Origin: JAQUTK01 sp963677415
GTDB taxonomy: Bacteria > Bacteroidota > Bacteroidia > Bacteroidales > JAQUTK01
Direction: 5' to 3'
DNA length: 64,000 nucleotides
NCBI GenBank assembly: GCA_963677415.2
Contig: CAXXFJ010000042.1
Span: 12,715 to 76,714 of the forward strand
Both the position numbers and the translations under genes were made by a program. Shown one piece after another: positions 46,874 through 56,379 of the stretch. The notes beneath the pieces are model-generated. The model had not been told where the DNA came from, did not search any database, and was given only the letters and a program-made list of their open reading frames with translations. How positions within the stretch are numbered: position 1 is the first letter of the stretch; every line of letters begins with the position of its first letter.

Positions 46874-48727
46874 TTACAAGGCTATTTTCGCTACTTGCTC
46901 GCCAGCTTTTACAAAGTAGATTGCTCCGGAAGGAAGTTCAATACGCTGTTCGCTACCATCAGAATAGAGTTTCAATATCTCCGTTCCTTGCAGATTATAG
47001 ACTATGATCCTACATCCTGCGACCACTCCTTTCAATACGACAGCACCACTTTCTGTATAGATCATGAGGGGCGTGTCAGCAATTGTTGCTGACTCTGTCA
47101 TTGCTATCTCCAATATCTCTTTAAAATCTTTCCATTTGTTAGCTGCTTCGTAGACTTGTCTTGAACCGGCTGGCACATAGATCGTACAGTTATTCTTATC
47201 TACATTGCAAAAGCCCTCGATATCGACTGCAGGAGGCGTAGCATTGAGCGTATTGATCGACTTTAGACTGCTACACCATGCAAAAGCATACATCCCTATG
47301 GAGATAACGGTAGAGGGTAACGTTACTGAAGTGAGTCCGCTGCATTGAAAGGCTCCGCTACCAATAGAGAGAACTCCCTCAGGAATAGTCAGTTCAGATA
47401 GTTTGGCACAACAGGCAAAGGCATAGTCACCAATCGAGGTGACACTCTGCGGAATGATCACAGTAGCAAGGTATTTGGAAGAGGCAAAAGCATAATCACC
47501 GATGGCTGTGACTCCATCAGGAATGCAATAGTCGGAGGATCCGGCACGAGGATATGCAACAAGTGTATCCCTGTTTTTAGTAAAGAGGACACCATCGATA
47601 ACAGTGAAGGCTTCCTGATTAGCTGCCAAAATAAACCGGCATAAGGCATCACAGTGATTATATGCATCTTCTGCTATTGACGTGATAGTGGAAGAGAGTG
47701 TTATAGTGGCAAGTTTGCAACATCCTTCAAAAGCTTTTTCACCGATAGAGATGACTCCTTCCGGTATAATCAGCGAGGTAAGCTCCATACAGCCGGAGAA
47801 AGCCTGTTGACCGATGGAGGTAATACCATCCGGGAGGATCAACGATTGCAGACACATCTTGTGAAACATGAAGTTGCCGATCTGATTATCAGCCGTGGTA
47901 TCCGTTCCAAAGTACGCACCTCCCCCGCTCACAACTACTGCATTGCGAAGATCAAGTATCCGAAGTGCGGGAAACTTATTTCTAAAGGTATAGACATCAT
48001 CTCCGTTGATGGGACCGCATACGGAGAGTTTGTACACATCATTGTAATAATCCCATCCAATGACATAGCTCAAATCGCCGGGCTCCCGAAGAGTCACGTC
48101 ATACTCTGAAAGTATCCCATCTTCCAGTATATTGAGAAAACAGCCCCATCCTAAAGCTGTCGCATAAGCTGGTTTGGCCGTGTTAGGTACAAAGAGGATA
48201 CAGAGAAACGGATCTGCATTTTTAAAGCAATCTTCATTGATTGCAATCGGTGTGACAGTGCGGCAAGTGATTTTTCTCAGTTCGCGACAATTGTAGAAGG
48301 CATTATCGCCAATAGTGGTTACAGTCGAGGGTATGGTTACTGAACAGAGATTGCTGCACCATTGAAAAGCAGACTTGCCTATTGAGGTCAGTCCCTCGGG
48401 AAGAATCACAGAGACAAGAGAAAGACAGCCTTGGAAGGCATAATCACCAATGGAAGCAATACCTTCGGATAAAGTGACAGAAGTTATATTGACACATTCT
48501 AAGAATGCCTCGTAATCAATTGATCTTACGGTATAAGTAGTTCCATCATAAGTGATACAAGAAGGTATGACAATATCGCCGGAGAGTGACTTGTTTTGAT
48601 TGGATGTTACGATCAGAGAAGATTCCGAGATTCCCCAGGTGTACGTTATGTCGTTCACCTCAAATTGAAGAGCCTGCGCTGCAGGAGCTAGAAACAGGCT
48701 TATTGGAAAGAGAAGTATTTTTTTCAT
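46874..48727 (-). CDS. BspA-like leucine-rich repeat surface protein
   Basis: About 617 aa from MKKILLFPISLFLAPAAQA, a signal peptide. The body is LRR_5 (BspA/TpLRR) repeats such as GVTAIGDYAFASSKYLATVI and SIGSGAFQCSGLTSVTLP, in two blocks separated by a region with YTFRNKFPALRILDLRNAVV. The last ~60 residues (MIYTESGAVVLKGVVAGCRI...) match the C-terminal domain of the C10 peptidase at 12798-16229, possibly a shared anchoring or sorting domain. Such proteins bind extracellular matrix, host cells or glycans in known cases; here the ligand is unknown. Confidence 0.88.
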   Translation of the reverse strand: MKKILLFPISLFLAPAAQALQFEVNDITYTWGISESSLIVTSNQNKSLSGDIVIPSCITYDGTTYTVRSIDYEAFLECVNITSVTLSEGIASIGDYAFQGCLSLVSVILPEGLTSIGKSAFQWCSNLCSVTIPSTVTTIGDNAFYNCRELRKITCRTVTPIAINEDCFKNADPFLCILFVPNTAKPAYATALGWGCFLNILEDGILSEYDVTLREPGDLSYVIGWDYYNDVYKLSVCGPINGDDVYTFRNKFPALRILDLRNAVVVSGGGAYFGTDTTADNQIGNFMFHKMCLQSLILPDGITSIGQQAFSGCMELTSLIIPEGVISIGEKAFEGCCKLATITLSSTITSIAEDAYNHCDALCRFILAANQEAFTVIDGVLFTKNRDTLVAYPRAGSSDYCIPDGVTAIGDYAFASSKYLATVIIPQSVTSIGDYAFACCAKLSELTIPEGVLSIGSGAFQCSGLTSVTLPSTVISIGMYAFAWCSSLKSINTLNATPPAVDIEGFCNVDKNNCTIYVPAGSRQVYEAANKWKDFKEILEIAMTESATIADTPLMIYTESGAVVLKGVVAGCRIIVYNLQGTEILKLYSDGSEQRIELPSGAIYFVKAGEQVAKIAL

Positions 48728-48844
48728 ACTCTTCGAGATTAAAAGGTGATTAATCAGCACCTGTTTCTCTGATAGAAAAAATACAATTTATTGCCTGAGA
48801 TATTTTTCTTAAAAGCTTGTCTTTTAGGTTATTCTATGAATGCA

Positions 48845-48875
48845 CAAATATAATAATAAAAATCATAAGATACAA
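48845..48875 (-). promoter_or_regulatory. Promoter of the BspA-like gene
   Basis: TTG (48873-48875), 20 nt, TATATTTG (48845-48852) on the minus strand. The transcript would have a ~110-nt leader. Confidence 0.65.
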
Positions 48876-48876
48876 G

Positions 48877-48917
48877 ATTCCGACTTTTCTTTTTGTTAAA
48901 CAAAGAAAAGTCGGAAT
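48877..48917 (-). terminator. Strong hairpin after the beta-helix gene
   Basis: ATTCCGACTTTTCTTT (48877-48892) and its perfect reverse complement (48902-48917) form a 16-bp stem with a 9-nt loop, 13 nt past the beta-helix gene stop. No clean T-tract follows. Confidence 0.6.
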
Positions 48918-48929
48918 AATTATTCAAGG

Positions 48930-51065
48930 TTAACGGGTGCGACTTTCATTGCGCCGAATAGCCTCATCAAACGCTTTGGACTTCGCAGGATCAAAGAGGG
49001 CCAGTTTCTTCCACTCTTTCGATCCATACACCCCGGCTTTTGAATAATCAAAAGCTTTGAAGCCAATCTGATGCATCAGCGATTTGTTCATGACACGGAA
49101 GTCAAAGTTCGCAGGATCAACAAACTCCGGATCAGCCAAAATGGAATGAACATCCTTGCCCGATTTCTGCCAATCGGCAAAGGAGGAACCAGCAAAGCGG
49201 ACATCAGGGGTGCGTGTATCCCAGTAACTGTTGCTGTCAGACTGGATCCGAATCCTGCTCCAATTGCTGGTCAACAGATCACCGGTTGAAAAACTGACGA
49301 TATTGTGGGTAAAAGTAAATGAGAGATGCTCCTCGATACGGGTTGCCTGAAGTTGCGCTTTCATATTGTTGGCAAAGATATTATTACGGATAAAGTTTTC
49401 TCTCCCGTAGTGCTGATGAAAACCCGAATTCTTGCAATTGTACACCAGATTGTTTTCCATCACAATGCCAGTCGAACCCTCGTCGGTATAGAGCCCCCAT
49501 CCACCGTAATCAAATGAATAGATGTGATGAATCACATTGTTGCTGACACTGGTTCCTTCCGACTGTCCGAGACAATAAACGCCTCCCATGTCGCACAACT
49601 CTCCCCATCCGATATGATGGATATGATTGAACTCAATCTTATTGCGCTTGGTCGCACTGTATGCATACCCCCACACCCATCCGACAGAAACGCCCGAATA
49701 GCGGAAGTCGGCAATCTCATTGTGCGTGATCTGATTATCAGAAGCATGAAACAGGGTAACACCCACAGCACATGGAAAGACGTATCCACCTGAAGTGATG
49801 ATGTTGTTGTCCACAACGATATTTCGGGTCAGCAGTTCCTGCGTTACCGGTTCCACGAAGTTACCGATCTTTACACCTCCGGCCCCCAGATCATGGAGAT
49901 AACAATGCTGAATGCGGCAGTCGATACAGGCATTACGAAACCAGATGGCATTGGTGCCCGTATGAGCAATCTCACAATTGATTAATTGAATATTCCGTGC
50001 ATAATCTGCCATCACGACAGCCTCAATGGGTGCAGCAGCCTGTTCTGCTTCATTTCCCGCCTTGGGCATACTATAACCGGCTACCTGAAAAGAAAGTCCC
50101 TCGAAGCGAATATTTTCTACTTTCTTGCCAGTGCTTTCATTGCCCTGAAGGAGGATCAGCTGTTCGGCAACGGGAGCTATGACTACCAGATCTTTGATGG
50201 ACTCACCGGGAAGAGGCATATAAAAGAGAGAGCCGGAACGATCCAGATACCATTCTCCACAGGTGTCCAACGCAGCCTTGTAGTTCTCCAGAATATAGCG
50301 GGTCTTCGTATCCAGCATATTCCAGGATTGCATGCCTGTTCCAGTAGTAAAAACAACGGAGGAGTCCTGCTCAAAGGCAGTGATATGCTTACGTGTATTA
50401 TCCCATTTGTGATAAAGCGTCATCACCGCATCATTGAAATCATCCTTTGAGAAAGATGCGACATGAGCAACTGCTTTCGGAAAAAGCATCAATCGCTGAA
50501 CAGCCTGATTAGGGATTCTCCCAGTACCTTTATCCACGATTCTTTCAGAGACATCTTTCAAGAAATAGAAACCTGAGTTCGGCGATTTTGCCCGTGTGGC
50601 CCTTCTGCCATTGACATACAATTGTTCAAAGTACCAGCCTCTATTGCTCACTTCTGGCACATGAACACGCCAAAGTTGATCGGACACTTTCTCAAATCCG
50701 GAAATCTTTTTTCCTCCGAGAAAGACCGGATGGGCTCCTTTATCCGCACAAAAGATGATCGGAGCTTTGTCCGTTCCCGAGTCATCCGGGCCGAGTACTA
50801 TCGGTTCGGACAAGTAATAGTCACCATCACCGATAATTACTTGAACCGTTTTGTTGAAGGATTGTACAGTACGTAGTGTTCGTAATTTATTGACAGCACC
50901 TTTTAATGTCGCCAAAGGCAAATCCTTCGATCCGGGATTGGCATCGTTTCCCTTTGGAGAGAGATAGATCTTCGTGACGGCTGCCATTGTCTCGTTATTC
51001 ACACACAATAGAGCGAGGCTCAGTGAAAGAGCAAAAGCCAGCGTTGTTTTTCGATTTGGTTTCAT
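48930..51065 (-). CDS. Secreted right-handed beta-helix glycosidase-like protein (GH141-like candidate)
   Basis: 711 aa with a signal peptide ending near ETMAA. The start of the domain (KIYLSPKGNDANPGSKDLPLAT) and a long parallel beta-helix (NIRFEGLSFQVAG, NIQLINCEIAHTGTNAIWF, NKIEFNHIHHIGWGELCDMG, NLVYNCKNSGFHQHYG) are clear. The overall plan resembles GH141-type enzymes (fucosidase/xylanase), but I cannot confirm the family. It is 9 nt downstream of the isomerase gene and probably co-transcribed. Confidence 0.78.
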   Translation of the reverse strand: MKPNRKTTLAFALSLSLALLCVNNETMAAVTKIYLSPKGNDANPGSKDLPLATLKGAVNKLRTLRTVQSFNKTVQVIIGDGDYYLSEPIVLGPDDSGTDKAPIIFCADKGAHPVFLGGKKISGFEKVSDQLWRVHVPEVSNRGWYFEQLYVNGRRATRAKSPNSGFYFLKDVSERIVDKGTGRIPNQAVQRLMLFPKAVAHVASFSKDDFNDAVMTLYHKWDNTRKHITAFEQDSSVVFTTGTGMQSWNMLDTKTRYILENYKAALDTCGEWYLDRSGSLFYMPLPGESIKDLVVIAPVAEQLILLQGNESTGKKVENIRFEGLSFQVAGYSMPKAGNEAEQAAAPIEAVVMADYARNIQLINCEIAHTGTNAIWFRNACIDCRIQHCYLHDLGAGGVKIGNFVEPVTQELLTRNIVVDNNIITSGGYVFPCAVGVTLFHASDNQITHNEIADFRYSGVSVGWVWGYAYSATKRNKIEFNHIHHIGWGELCDMGGVYCLGQSEGTSVSNNVIHHIYSFDYGGWGLYTDEGSTGIVMENNLVYNCKNSGFHQHYGRENFIRNNIFANNMKAQLQATRIEEHLSFTFTHNIVSFSTGDLLTSNWSRIRIQSDSNSYWDTRTPDVRFAGSSFADWQKSGKDVHSILADPEFVDPANFDFRVMNKSLMHQIGFKAFDYSKAGVYGSKEWKKLALFDPAKSKAFDEAIRRNESRTR

Positions 51066-51074
51066 AATTTCTAT

Positions 51075-51951
51075 CTATTTATTTTGAAAAAGTTCCTCAG
51101 CCACTTGATTGAAATAGTCAATAGATTGTCGGATCTGAGGCAGATTATTTTCCCAGTTTGCCTCATATTCAATGGTGAAATAGCCTTTGAAGTTTTGGCG
51201 TTTGAGTTCTTCGAGCATCCCTTTTACGTTGAGCACACCTTGTCCCCACACTACATCTTCAAATGTGCTGTCTGTTCCCAGAGGGGCAATATCCTTTAAA
51301 ATGCAAAGCAATAACTCTCCCATCGAGCTGTTTCAGACAAGAGATTGGCTCCAGTCCCATCCGTTTGAAATGACCTACATCGGCACTCGAACCCAGTAAC
51401 TTGCTTCTATCACGGATGTCATTCAAAAGGACCTCCGGTTTCCAGTAGGATTCCTCACTCGGATGATTGTGCACAGCCACTTTTAGTTTGTATTTGTCAG
51501 ACAGTTGCTCTACCAGATCCCAATCGGCATGAGCAGGTTCGGCATTAATAAATTCCATGCCCATCTCTTTGGCAAAAGAGAATATCGGTTCCCACTCCTC
51601 AGTTTTAGGCACACACACGCCGGTAGAAACAATCGTCACCCCTTTAGATTTAGCATAGCTCAGCACCGCTTTGCGTTTCTCTGCACTCAGGTTGTAATCA
51701 AAAAGATCTTCACCCAGTTCACCACCCAGCTTCTGTCCCGGATAGATCTCAATATACTTGACTCCCACTTGACTCGTCTTATCTATCGCTTCAACGACAG
51801 TAAAGAGATGAAAAGTATAGGATTGCATGCTTAATTTCCATCCCTGCTTTTCGGCTGTTGTCTGGTCTTTGGCCGTCGCACAACTGCTGATTAAGAGGGT
51901 AATACACAAAAAGAGAACGAGTTTGCTGATTGTATTCATGGTTGTATTCAT
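51075..51951 (-). pseudogene. Sugar phosphate isomerase/epimerase-like lipoprotein, one frameshift
   Basis: Two overlapping frames (51259-51951, 51075-51323) together make a ~292-aa xylose-isomerase-like TIM barrel with a lipoprotein signal (LLISSC). Blocks: LSMQSYTFHLF, GVKYIEIYPGQKL, KLKVAVHNHPSEES, SSADVGHFKRMGL, then after the shift KDIAPLGTDSTFEDVVWGQG and YFTIEYEANWENNLPQI. Near 51295 AAAGGATATTGCC carries one extra G relative to the frame-keeping AAAGATATTGCC. The family acts on sugars or 3-keto-sugars. It is intact if the G is an error. Confidence 0.85.
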
Positions 51952-51976
51952 TATGGGTGGTCACTAGGATCCGTTG

Positions 51977-52007
51977 CAAACGTATACAAAATAATTGAAA
52001 TAACAAA
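51977..52007 (-). promoter_or_regulatory. Promoter of the isomerase-beta-helix operon
   Basis: TTTG (52004-52007), exactly 19 nt, TACGTTTG (51977-51984) on the minus strand. Confidence 0.75.
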
Positions 52008-52030
52008 GGTGGCGGGTTCATATCCATTCG

Positions 52031-55000
52031 TCATTGCACGATAAATTGTCCCGATTGCTGGCTGTCGGAAGAGGCCACGATGAACAGGTAACTTCCCTGT
52101 GGGAGCCCCTCCAGTGAGGATGTAATTTCATCCGTCTGCTCGTGGAGATTATCACTCTTAACCAGCTTGCCGTCCGACGTATAAATCTTCAAGGTCGTAT
52201 ACACCTGATCCGGAGCATGGATGCAAAGCTGCCGGTCGCGGACAAAGAAGCTGATCCTATCGTCCTCCTCTATGCCAGGCTGACTACTCAGGCTGGAACA
52301 AGGGCAATCTACCTCTATGTTTTCTTTATACAGAATATCATTGCCGTGTATTACACACGGGATTCCTGTATCGCAACATTCAGGCATTTCCAATAAAGGA
52401 TCAATAATACCCTGAAACATAGCCGTTCCTATGCCTTCCAACCAATAATCTAAAACTTCATATTCAGGATCATCCGTTGAAACAAAATGAAACATGCGGC
52501 GCCAGGTACCAAAACTCTGAACCGTGTCAATGCGCGATACTTTAAAGGAACCCCAACGATAATTAATTGGTTCACCAACGTTCAGGTTAAAATCATAAAG
52601 TAAAATCTCCGTATCCGAATAATCTCCTATACTATTGCGTCCTACATAATAGACCCTCTTATCATCTTCCCGAATAAGACCTACATAGCTGTTGCTTTTT
52701 TTTTTACACTGCAAGACGGATAATCGTAGATTTTCTTATACGTCTTACCCTGATAAACGGAATCCTCATTGCTTATCACACGACGATTGGCTATCGGTGT
52801 ATCAACCCCGAACCTCCACTCCAGACTTTGCCACTCACACGTGCCATCCATGATAAAGGGTTGATACGTGTATTCTGACTGAGCAGTATCCTTCGAAGTC
52901 ATAACAAAAGTATAGGTGCCTGAACCTACATGAAAGGCTATCCTTCCATTTGCTGTGCTTTGGATACTATCTATACCTCTTCTGCCACTAACAAACCCAC
53001 CGTTATAAATGGGTACGCCACCTTCGGTGATTCGCGGACTTGTGACTCCCAGCGTTGGTATCGAAACGATTGCCGTACTATTAGCAGGTATGGTCACTTT
53101 AAGAGTAAATTGTGTGCTGCTTACCTTTGTCCAACTGGTTGAAACTTGCCCCTTCGGAGTAGATATCGATCCGTTTCCGCTTGTAAGATCACCTACAACC
53201 TCTGGCTGAATTAATATTTGTTCATATCCGGGTTGTGCCGGAGAAATACCTGCTACCCCCTTCACCATCCACGCTCCAGGTCCGCCACCAAACATATGGT
53301 GATTGAATGAGTTCATTCCGGAGCCGATATATGCAAGCGGATTCCAGTGTTCTGCTGTTATGCCGTTGGTCTTCATCATATCCAGAAAACTGGGATAATC
53401 AGTCTGGTTTAATAAACGGAAGACCAGATCGGATCGGTTGTTTTGCCATAAAGCTTCAATCAGCGCCTTCGTGCCCAATATGCCGGTAGTAAAATGATAG
53501 TTGTTTGATATAACAGCAGTGACCAAGCTGTTTACGACGTTGTTTTTATAGGCTGGAGGCACCAGATCAAACTCCAGTGCAACTGCATTTCCTGCCTGTG
53601 TATTCTTCCCGTAATAGCTGTTAGATTTGAAGTATTGAGCATTAAAAGCATCTTTTATTTTCGTTCCAATGGCAGTATACTTTGCAACATCCATCGAATG
53701 ACCGAGCGCACCCGCCATCTTTGCCATCAAGTCAACATTTCTGTAGAAAAACGCATCCGCAAAGAATTGATTGCTTTCTGTAACACCAGCCGGAACCCAG
53801 TCCCCATTGGCATTAGGCAAACCCAAATAGCCGGAAGGTGCTATTGAAATCAGATAGTCCACTGCTTGTGTCATTTTCGCATAATGGGATGCCAGCATAG
53901 TTGTATCGCCAGTTGCCATATAAAGATCCCAGGGAATCAGTATCCTGTGAGACATCCACGCCACACTCGTAAAGCGCGGCCAATTGTAACTGGGACTGCA
54001 GTCAGGAACCATTCCGTTGGTTTCTTGTTCGTAATCTACATCCGTCACACACTTCTCGTAGAATGTCTGCATATCAAAGTTAAGAAGATTCGACTCTACA
54101 CTTAAAAAGGCATCTCCTCCGGATGTTGCCCTCTCGTCTCTCGAGGAGACGTCGGTAAGCACTGCCACTGAGTTTGCCAATATACCACCTCTGACTCCAG
54201 CCAGGATCGTGTTCATGTTTGGACTCGAAGTTGATACATTATGAATAGAATAGTCATTTCGAACCGCTCTTCCTGTAACGCTAAAAGTAATTTCGGAAGA
54301 AATGCCGCTTATCTCCACATACCTAAAGCCATGGTAGGTAAATCTGGGTTCATAGACTTCTGTTCCTCCGCCTTTTAGAATGTAGGTGTCAGTTTGTTGC
54401 GCTGACCTCAAGTCAGTGGGTTCGAGATTTCCATTCGTCTTCACATTTTCGGCATACCTCAATACTACCTTTGAACCTCTCGGACCATTTAACGATATTC
54501 GGAGCCAGCCTGCCATGCTTTTACCCATATCCACCATATAAGTCGGAATCGAACCGGATGCATTCTTATAAAAGCCGAGCTTACGCACGTTGGGAGTTGG
54601 ATCAGGACTAAACGTAGTTGTATTGAAAGTAACATTTCCGGTCTGTCCGGTCTTATATGCATAAGTTCCATTTGCTCCGAAAGCTACGTCTACAGATGTA
54701 GCAAAATGAACAGTGTCACCCTCCTGAGCACAAAGAGTGTAACCCAATGGTCCTACTCCACTGACTTTCTTAATGCTTACCGGAGGTATATCCTCTGTCA
54801 CTTTAATGGACGTATACTGTGGGGTAATTGCTCCTATGTATGCTATTGCTTTTGGAGCTGACCAGCTTGCGTCATTAAAACCGTAATCTGACCATGCCAG
54901 TTCCCGGGTGGCATCATAATGCTCGCCATTATAGATGTCATCATAGGTAATCGGGCCTCCTTTCAGAGCTTTCCAGCGATTCGTATTGGTACCAAAATTG

Positions 55001-55839
55001 AAGCTTGTTCCATCCGTATAGTTCACTCTGAGCTTCATTCTTGCGGCCTTTTGAAAGGGTATGCCGAGCGCAGGACATACAAGCTTACCGTAGTTTCCGC
55101 TGCCAAGCCAAATACCGATGCCATTATTAGAGGTACTCAGCAGCTCCTTCACATCATAGGTGGCATATAATACTCTCTTGTCTAATTCAGTATAACCGGT
55201 ATTCAGTACATCATTTCCCACTTTTTGTCCATTGATATAGACCTCATTCCATCCAAGGCTGGCAATATAGACTCTGGCACTAGCAATTGTTTTGGTAGAA
55301 TCCAGGACAAAGTCATCCCTCAAGAGATAATAATCTCCGCCGATCCATGAGGACAACTGCCAACTGAACAGTCCGGTTTCAAAGGTTGCAGCAGAAGAAT
55401 AAGAGGAAACATTTCCCCCTTGATCATACACACGAACCTTCCACCAATATTTTGTTCCTTCTTGAAGGGTTGACCCGGCATACTGAATAGCGGTTTGAGC
55501 AGAAGAGGTCACTTTACCGGAATTCCACATGTCGCCGGTATTCGCTTCCATATTCTCTTCAGAAGATGCCACAATAATCTGATAAGCAGATTGTGTCCAT
55601 CCTCTGTCAGCACTCGTATTAATCCAACTAAACCGTGGATTAACACCGTCAATACCTATCGGATTAACCAGGTTTTCTGTTTTCAATACAATAGGTGCGA
55701 TCGTTGCGGTTGCACCTGACGATTGAAAATCATCTCCCTTTAAAGAAATGAGATCTCCTTGTTTTACTTTCTCACTGTTGGTAGATTGTGCTATACATGT
55801 AACGAGCATCAAACTAAGACCTAAGACAACTGTTTTCAT
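52031..55839 (-). CDS. GH78 alpha-L-rhamnosidase with C-terminal sorting tail behind an A10 slippery tract
   Basis: The main frame runs from Met 55839 (MKTVVLGLSLMLVTCIAQST) to a stop at 52681. Domains: rhamnosidase N-terminal Ig-like (LVNPIGIDGVNPRFSWI), beta domain, and (alpha/alpha)6 barrel with SSRDERATSGGDAFLSVES and AEHWNPLAYIGSGMNSFNH. The usual DCPQ before RDER is DVSS here. Ten A residues (52696-52705 on the coding strand) end in KKKATAM-stop. One more A would continue as KKKSNSYVGLI... for ~225 residues, ending in a T9SS-like tail (TLKIYTSDGKLVK ... LPQGSYLFIVASSD) to 52031. Slippage, phase variation or a sequencing error are all possible. Confidence 0.85.
52696..52705 (-). other. 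A10 homopolymer at the frame junction of the GH78 gene
   Basis: The run of ten A on the coding strand separates the catalytic frame from the tail frame. Runs of nine or more A are known to favour polymerase slippage. Confidence 0.7.
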
Positions 55840-55935
55840 CGTATTATTAATTGATTTCACTTTTTAAAAAATTCGTATTTCATTTTATATCCTTCTTTCC
55901 ACAGCATTAAAAAATAACGAACACTGACACGGATA

Positions 55936-55943
55936 CAAAGATA
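55936..55943 (-). promoter_or_regulatory. -7 element of the GH78 gene
   Basis: TATCTTTG on the minus strand, 27 nt downstream of the paired operator repeats and ~95 nt before ATG 55839. Confidence 0.6.
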
Positions 55944-55970
55944 GCATAAAAAAAACATATCAGTCACTTA

Positions 55971-56000
55971 CAAAAATGACCAGAAAAGTTTCAAAAATGA
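55971..56000 (-). promoter_or_regulatory. Direct-repeat operator upstream of the GH78 gene
   Basis: On the minus strand TCATTTTTG occurs twice, 21 bp apart (56000-55992 and 55979-55971), the same motif and period as at 33625-33654. Confidence 0.6.
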
Positions 56001-56087
56001 TTATTACACCGATTCTACAGGATCCGAAAGAGGCTGTTTCAAAACAACTTGAGGCACTCTTTTTTTATGCTCAATAATTTATTGATT

Positions 56088-56264
56088 TTACTTCAGAATA
56101 AGATCGACGACAGGTATCTCATACGGCGGCTTCTGAGTCGGTAATTGAAGCACTACATCCGATAGATTTTCTTTATCAGACTGAAACTTCAGTTCCGAAT
56201 CATCGTTCAGCAATTGAGCGTACTTTATTTTGCCGTTGTAACCGGGCAGCGGTAATATTCCGTT
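56088..56264 (-). pseudogene. C-terminal remnant of a GH29 alpha-L-fucosidase-like gene
   Basis: The minus strand encodes GILPLPGYNGKIKYAQLLND and, after ~20 more residues, LSDVVLQLPTQKPPYEIPVV-DLILK and a stop. This looks like the C-terminal beta-sandwich end of GH29 fucosidases (KIKYAQFL..., VVLQLP...). A stop codon lies just upstream, so only ~57 codons survive. Nothing else is seen in 56001-56379. Confidence 0.5.
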
Positions 56265-56379
56265 TCATACTATCAGGTATTAAAAGTTCTTGCAGCAAAT
56301 GTACAACTAGTTTACACTATACCAAAATCTATCCATTAAAATTGCAGGACACAATGTAAACGCCTGTCTTTAAAACACA

